Of a DNA stretch of 5,041 nucleotides, positions 4,215-5,041 are shown one piece after another (the first letter of the stretch is position 1; every line of letters starts with the position of its first letter). Position numbers and translations under genes: made by a program. The stretch is from Methanobrevibacter sp. (GTDB lineage Archaea > Methanobacteriota > Methanobacteria > Methanobacteriales > Methanobacteriaceae), in assembly GCA_009777005.1 (NCBI GenBank), contig WRMT01000221.1:1-5041 (forward strand). Reading direction: 5' to 3'. The notes beneath the pieces are model-generated. The model was not told the origin of the DNA. It saw only the letters and a program-made list of their open reading frames with translations, and did not search any database.

Positions 4215-5036
4215 TTATTTAACCTTAAAATCACCCTCTTTATTAAAACGATTTCCAATACTAATATCTCTATATGTCCTATTATGATATGGACCATCAT
4301 CTGAATAATAAAGATCAGGGATATTTAAATATTCTTTATCATTAGGTGAATTCTTCCTAAATTGGTATTCAACCACGATATTTGGAATTTTTTTTGGCTT
4401 CATATTGTAATAGCTATCAATGAGTACAATATTTGTGAAATATACTTTTCCATTGGACAATTTGTACTTTCCTGTTGTATTAGACAAACCCACTGAATAA
4501 CCATAGAAATTCAAATTTGTAGCGGCACCAATGGAAGAACCTGCTATTATATAAAAACTAAATGTTCCATTTTTATAAAAGTTGTATTGGCGATAATTAT
4601 CCCCTTTATAGCTACCCCAACGCCCAATAATTTTTTTTTCTTGAGCATTCAAAACCTTTGAAGTTCCCTTTTTCCATTGAGCGTATAAAATAACACTTTT
4701 ACTGGGTTTGGTGTTTTTACTTATTTTTGTACCACCAGTTTTCTTAGTGTACCAACCTTTGAAGGCATATCCACTTCGTTTAGGTGATAAAATAAGTTTA
4801 TTTATCTTAGAACCTTTTTTAACCGTAGTAGCTATTGTTTTTTTGTTCCCTATTTTTCCACCATTAGCATTCCAAGTAATCTTGTAAGTAATTGCTTTTT
4901 CTTTGGATTCAATAAGGATTCCCGTATCTTTTTTTTCATATTTAGACACACTTACTGCGTAAGATGTAGCTATCACTAATGAAAACATTAGCATAGCTAT
5001 TGCCATTACCACTAATATTTTTTTAATTGATTTTAT
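4215..5036 (-). CDS. Secreted InlB-repeat/lipocalin-like protein, copy C
   Basis: About 273 residues from the ATA at 5036, with the ribosome binding site just outside the window. Same layout as copy B: signal peptide, charged linker, one InlB B-type repeat (YKITWNANGG, GYAFKGWYTKKTGGTK, VILYAQW), then a lipocalin-like domain starting KKIIGRWGSYKG. The N-terminal half is close to copy B, and 67 bases at the start (4975-5041 against 3737-3803) are identical. The C-terminal domain is much more diverged: IIGRW replaces LVGTW, a loop of roughly 15-20 extra residues (AGSSIGAATNLNFYGYSVG) precedes GKYKLSNGKVYFTNIV, and the tail is longer. The tail keeps the family pattern YLNI..L.Y. The signal peptide predicts export; no anchor is visible. 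Translation from GTG at 5012 would give 265 residues without the basic signal-peptide end. Ligand and role unknown. Confidence 0.85.
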   Translation of the reverse strand: MKSIKKILVVMAIAMLMFSLVIATSYAVSVSKYEKKDTGILIESKEKAITYKITWNANGGKIGNKKTIATTVKKGSKINKLILSPKRSGYAFKGWYTKKTGGTKISKNTKPSKSVILYAQWKKGTSKVLNAQEKKIIGRWGSYKGDNYRQYNFYKNGTFSFYIIAGSSIGAATNLNFYGYSVGLSNTTGKYKLSNGKVYFTNIVLIDSYYNMKPKKIPNIVVEYQFRKNSPNDKEYLNIPDLYYSDDGPYHNRTYRDISIGNRFNKEGDFKVK

Positions 5037-5041
5037 ATTAT

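Overview
This is a very AT-rich window with no RNA genes or CRISPR array. Every supported gene lies on the minus strand. Three features favour a methanogenic archaeon of the Methanobrevibacter/Methanosphaera type: secreted proteins with a Listeria-Bacteroides (InlB B-type) repeat, TATA-like boxes upstream of genes, and AT-rich intergenic DNA with T-tract terminators. There is no taxonomic marker gene, so an AT-rich bacterium cannot be excluded.

The right half (about 1968-5041) is a tandem array of paralogues of one secreted protein: signal peptide, one InlB-type repeat, then a lipocalin-like C-terminal domain beginning with an LVGTW-like motif. In the direction of transcription the order is copy C (5036 to 4215, open frame), copy B (3798 to 3061, open frame) and copy A (2622 to 1968, a pseudogene with two frameshifts, a stop and an internal deletion). 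Copies B and C have their Shine-Dalgarno and signal-peptide context at an ATA codon rather than ATG. The broken copy A is the only one that keeps an ATG there.

The genes are separated by copies of one intergenic repeat. Read along the minus strand it holds a hairpin terminator, an AT-rich segment, a TATA-like palindrome, a leader with AGCTA motifs (TAGCT on the sense strand) and a ribosome binding site. Four copies are visible: about 1-405, 1650-1915, 2641-2945 and 3845-4155. The first implies that another paralogue begins just left of the window.

Between intergenic copies 2 and 1, where a paralogue would be expected, lies a RelE/ParE-type toxin-antitoxin operon (antitoxin 1143-931, toxin 959-672) with its own promoter candidate and about 500 bp of non-coding upstream DNA rich in inverted repeats. 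The simplest reading is a tandem, recombining family of secreted proteins with a toxin-antitoxin cassette occupying one gene slot. Its role in holding the array together is inference. A 124-bp poly-G/poly-A stretch (146-269) inside intergenic copy 1 is either a hypervariable tract or an assembly artefact.
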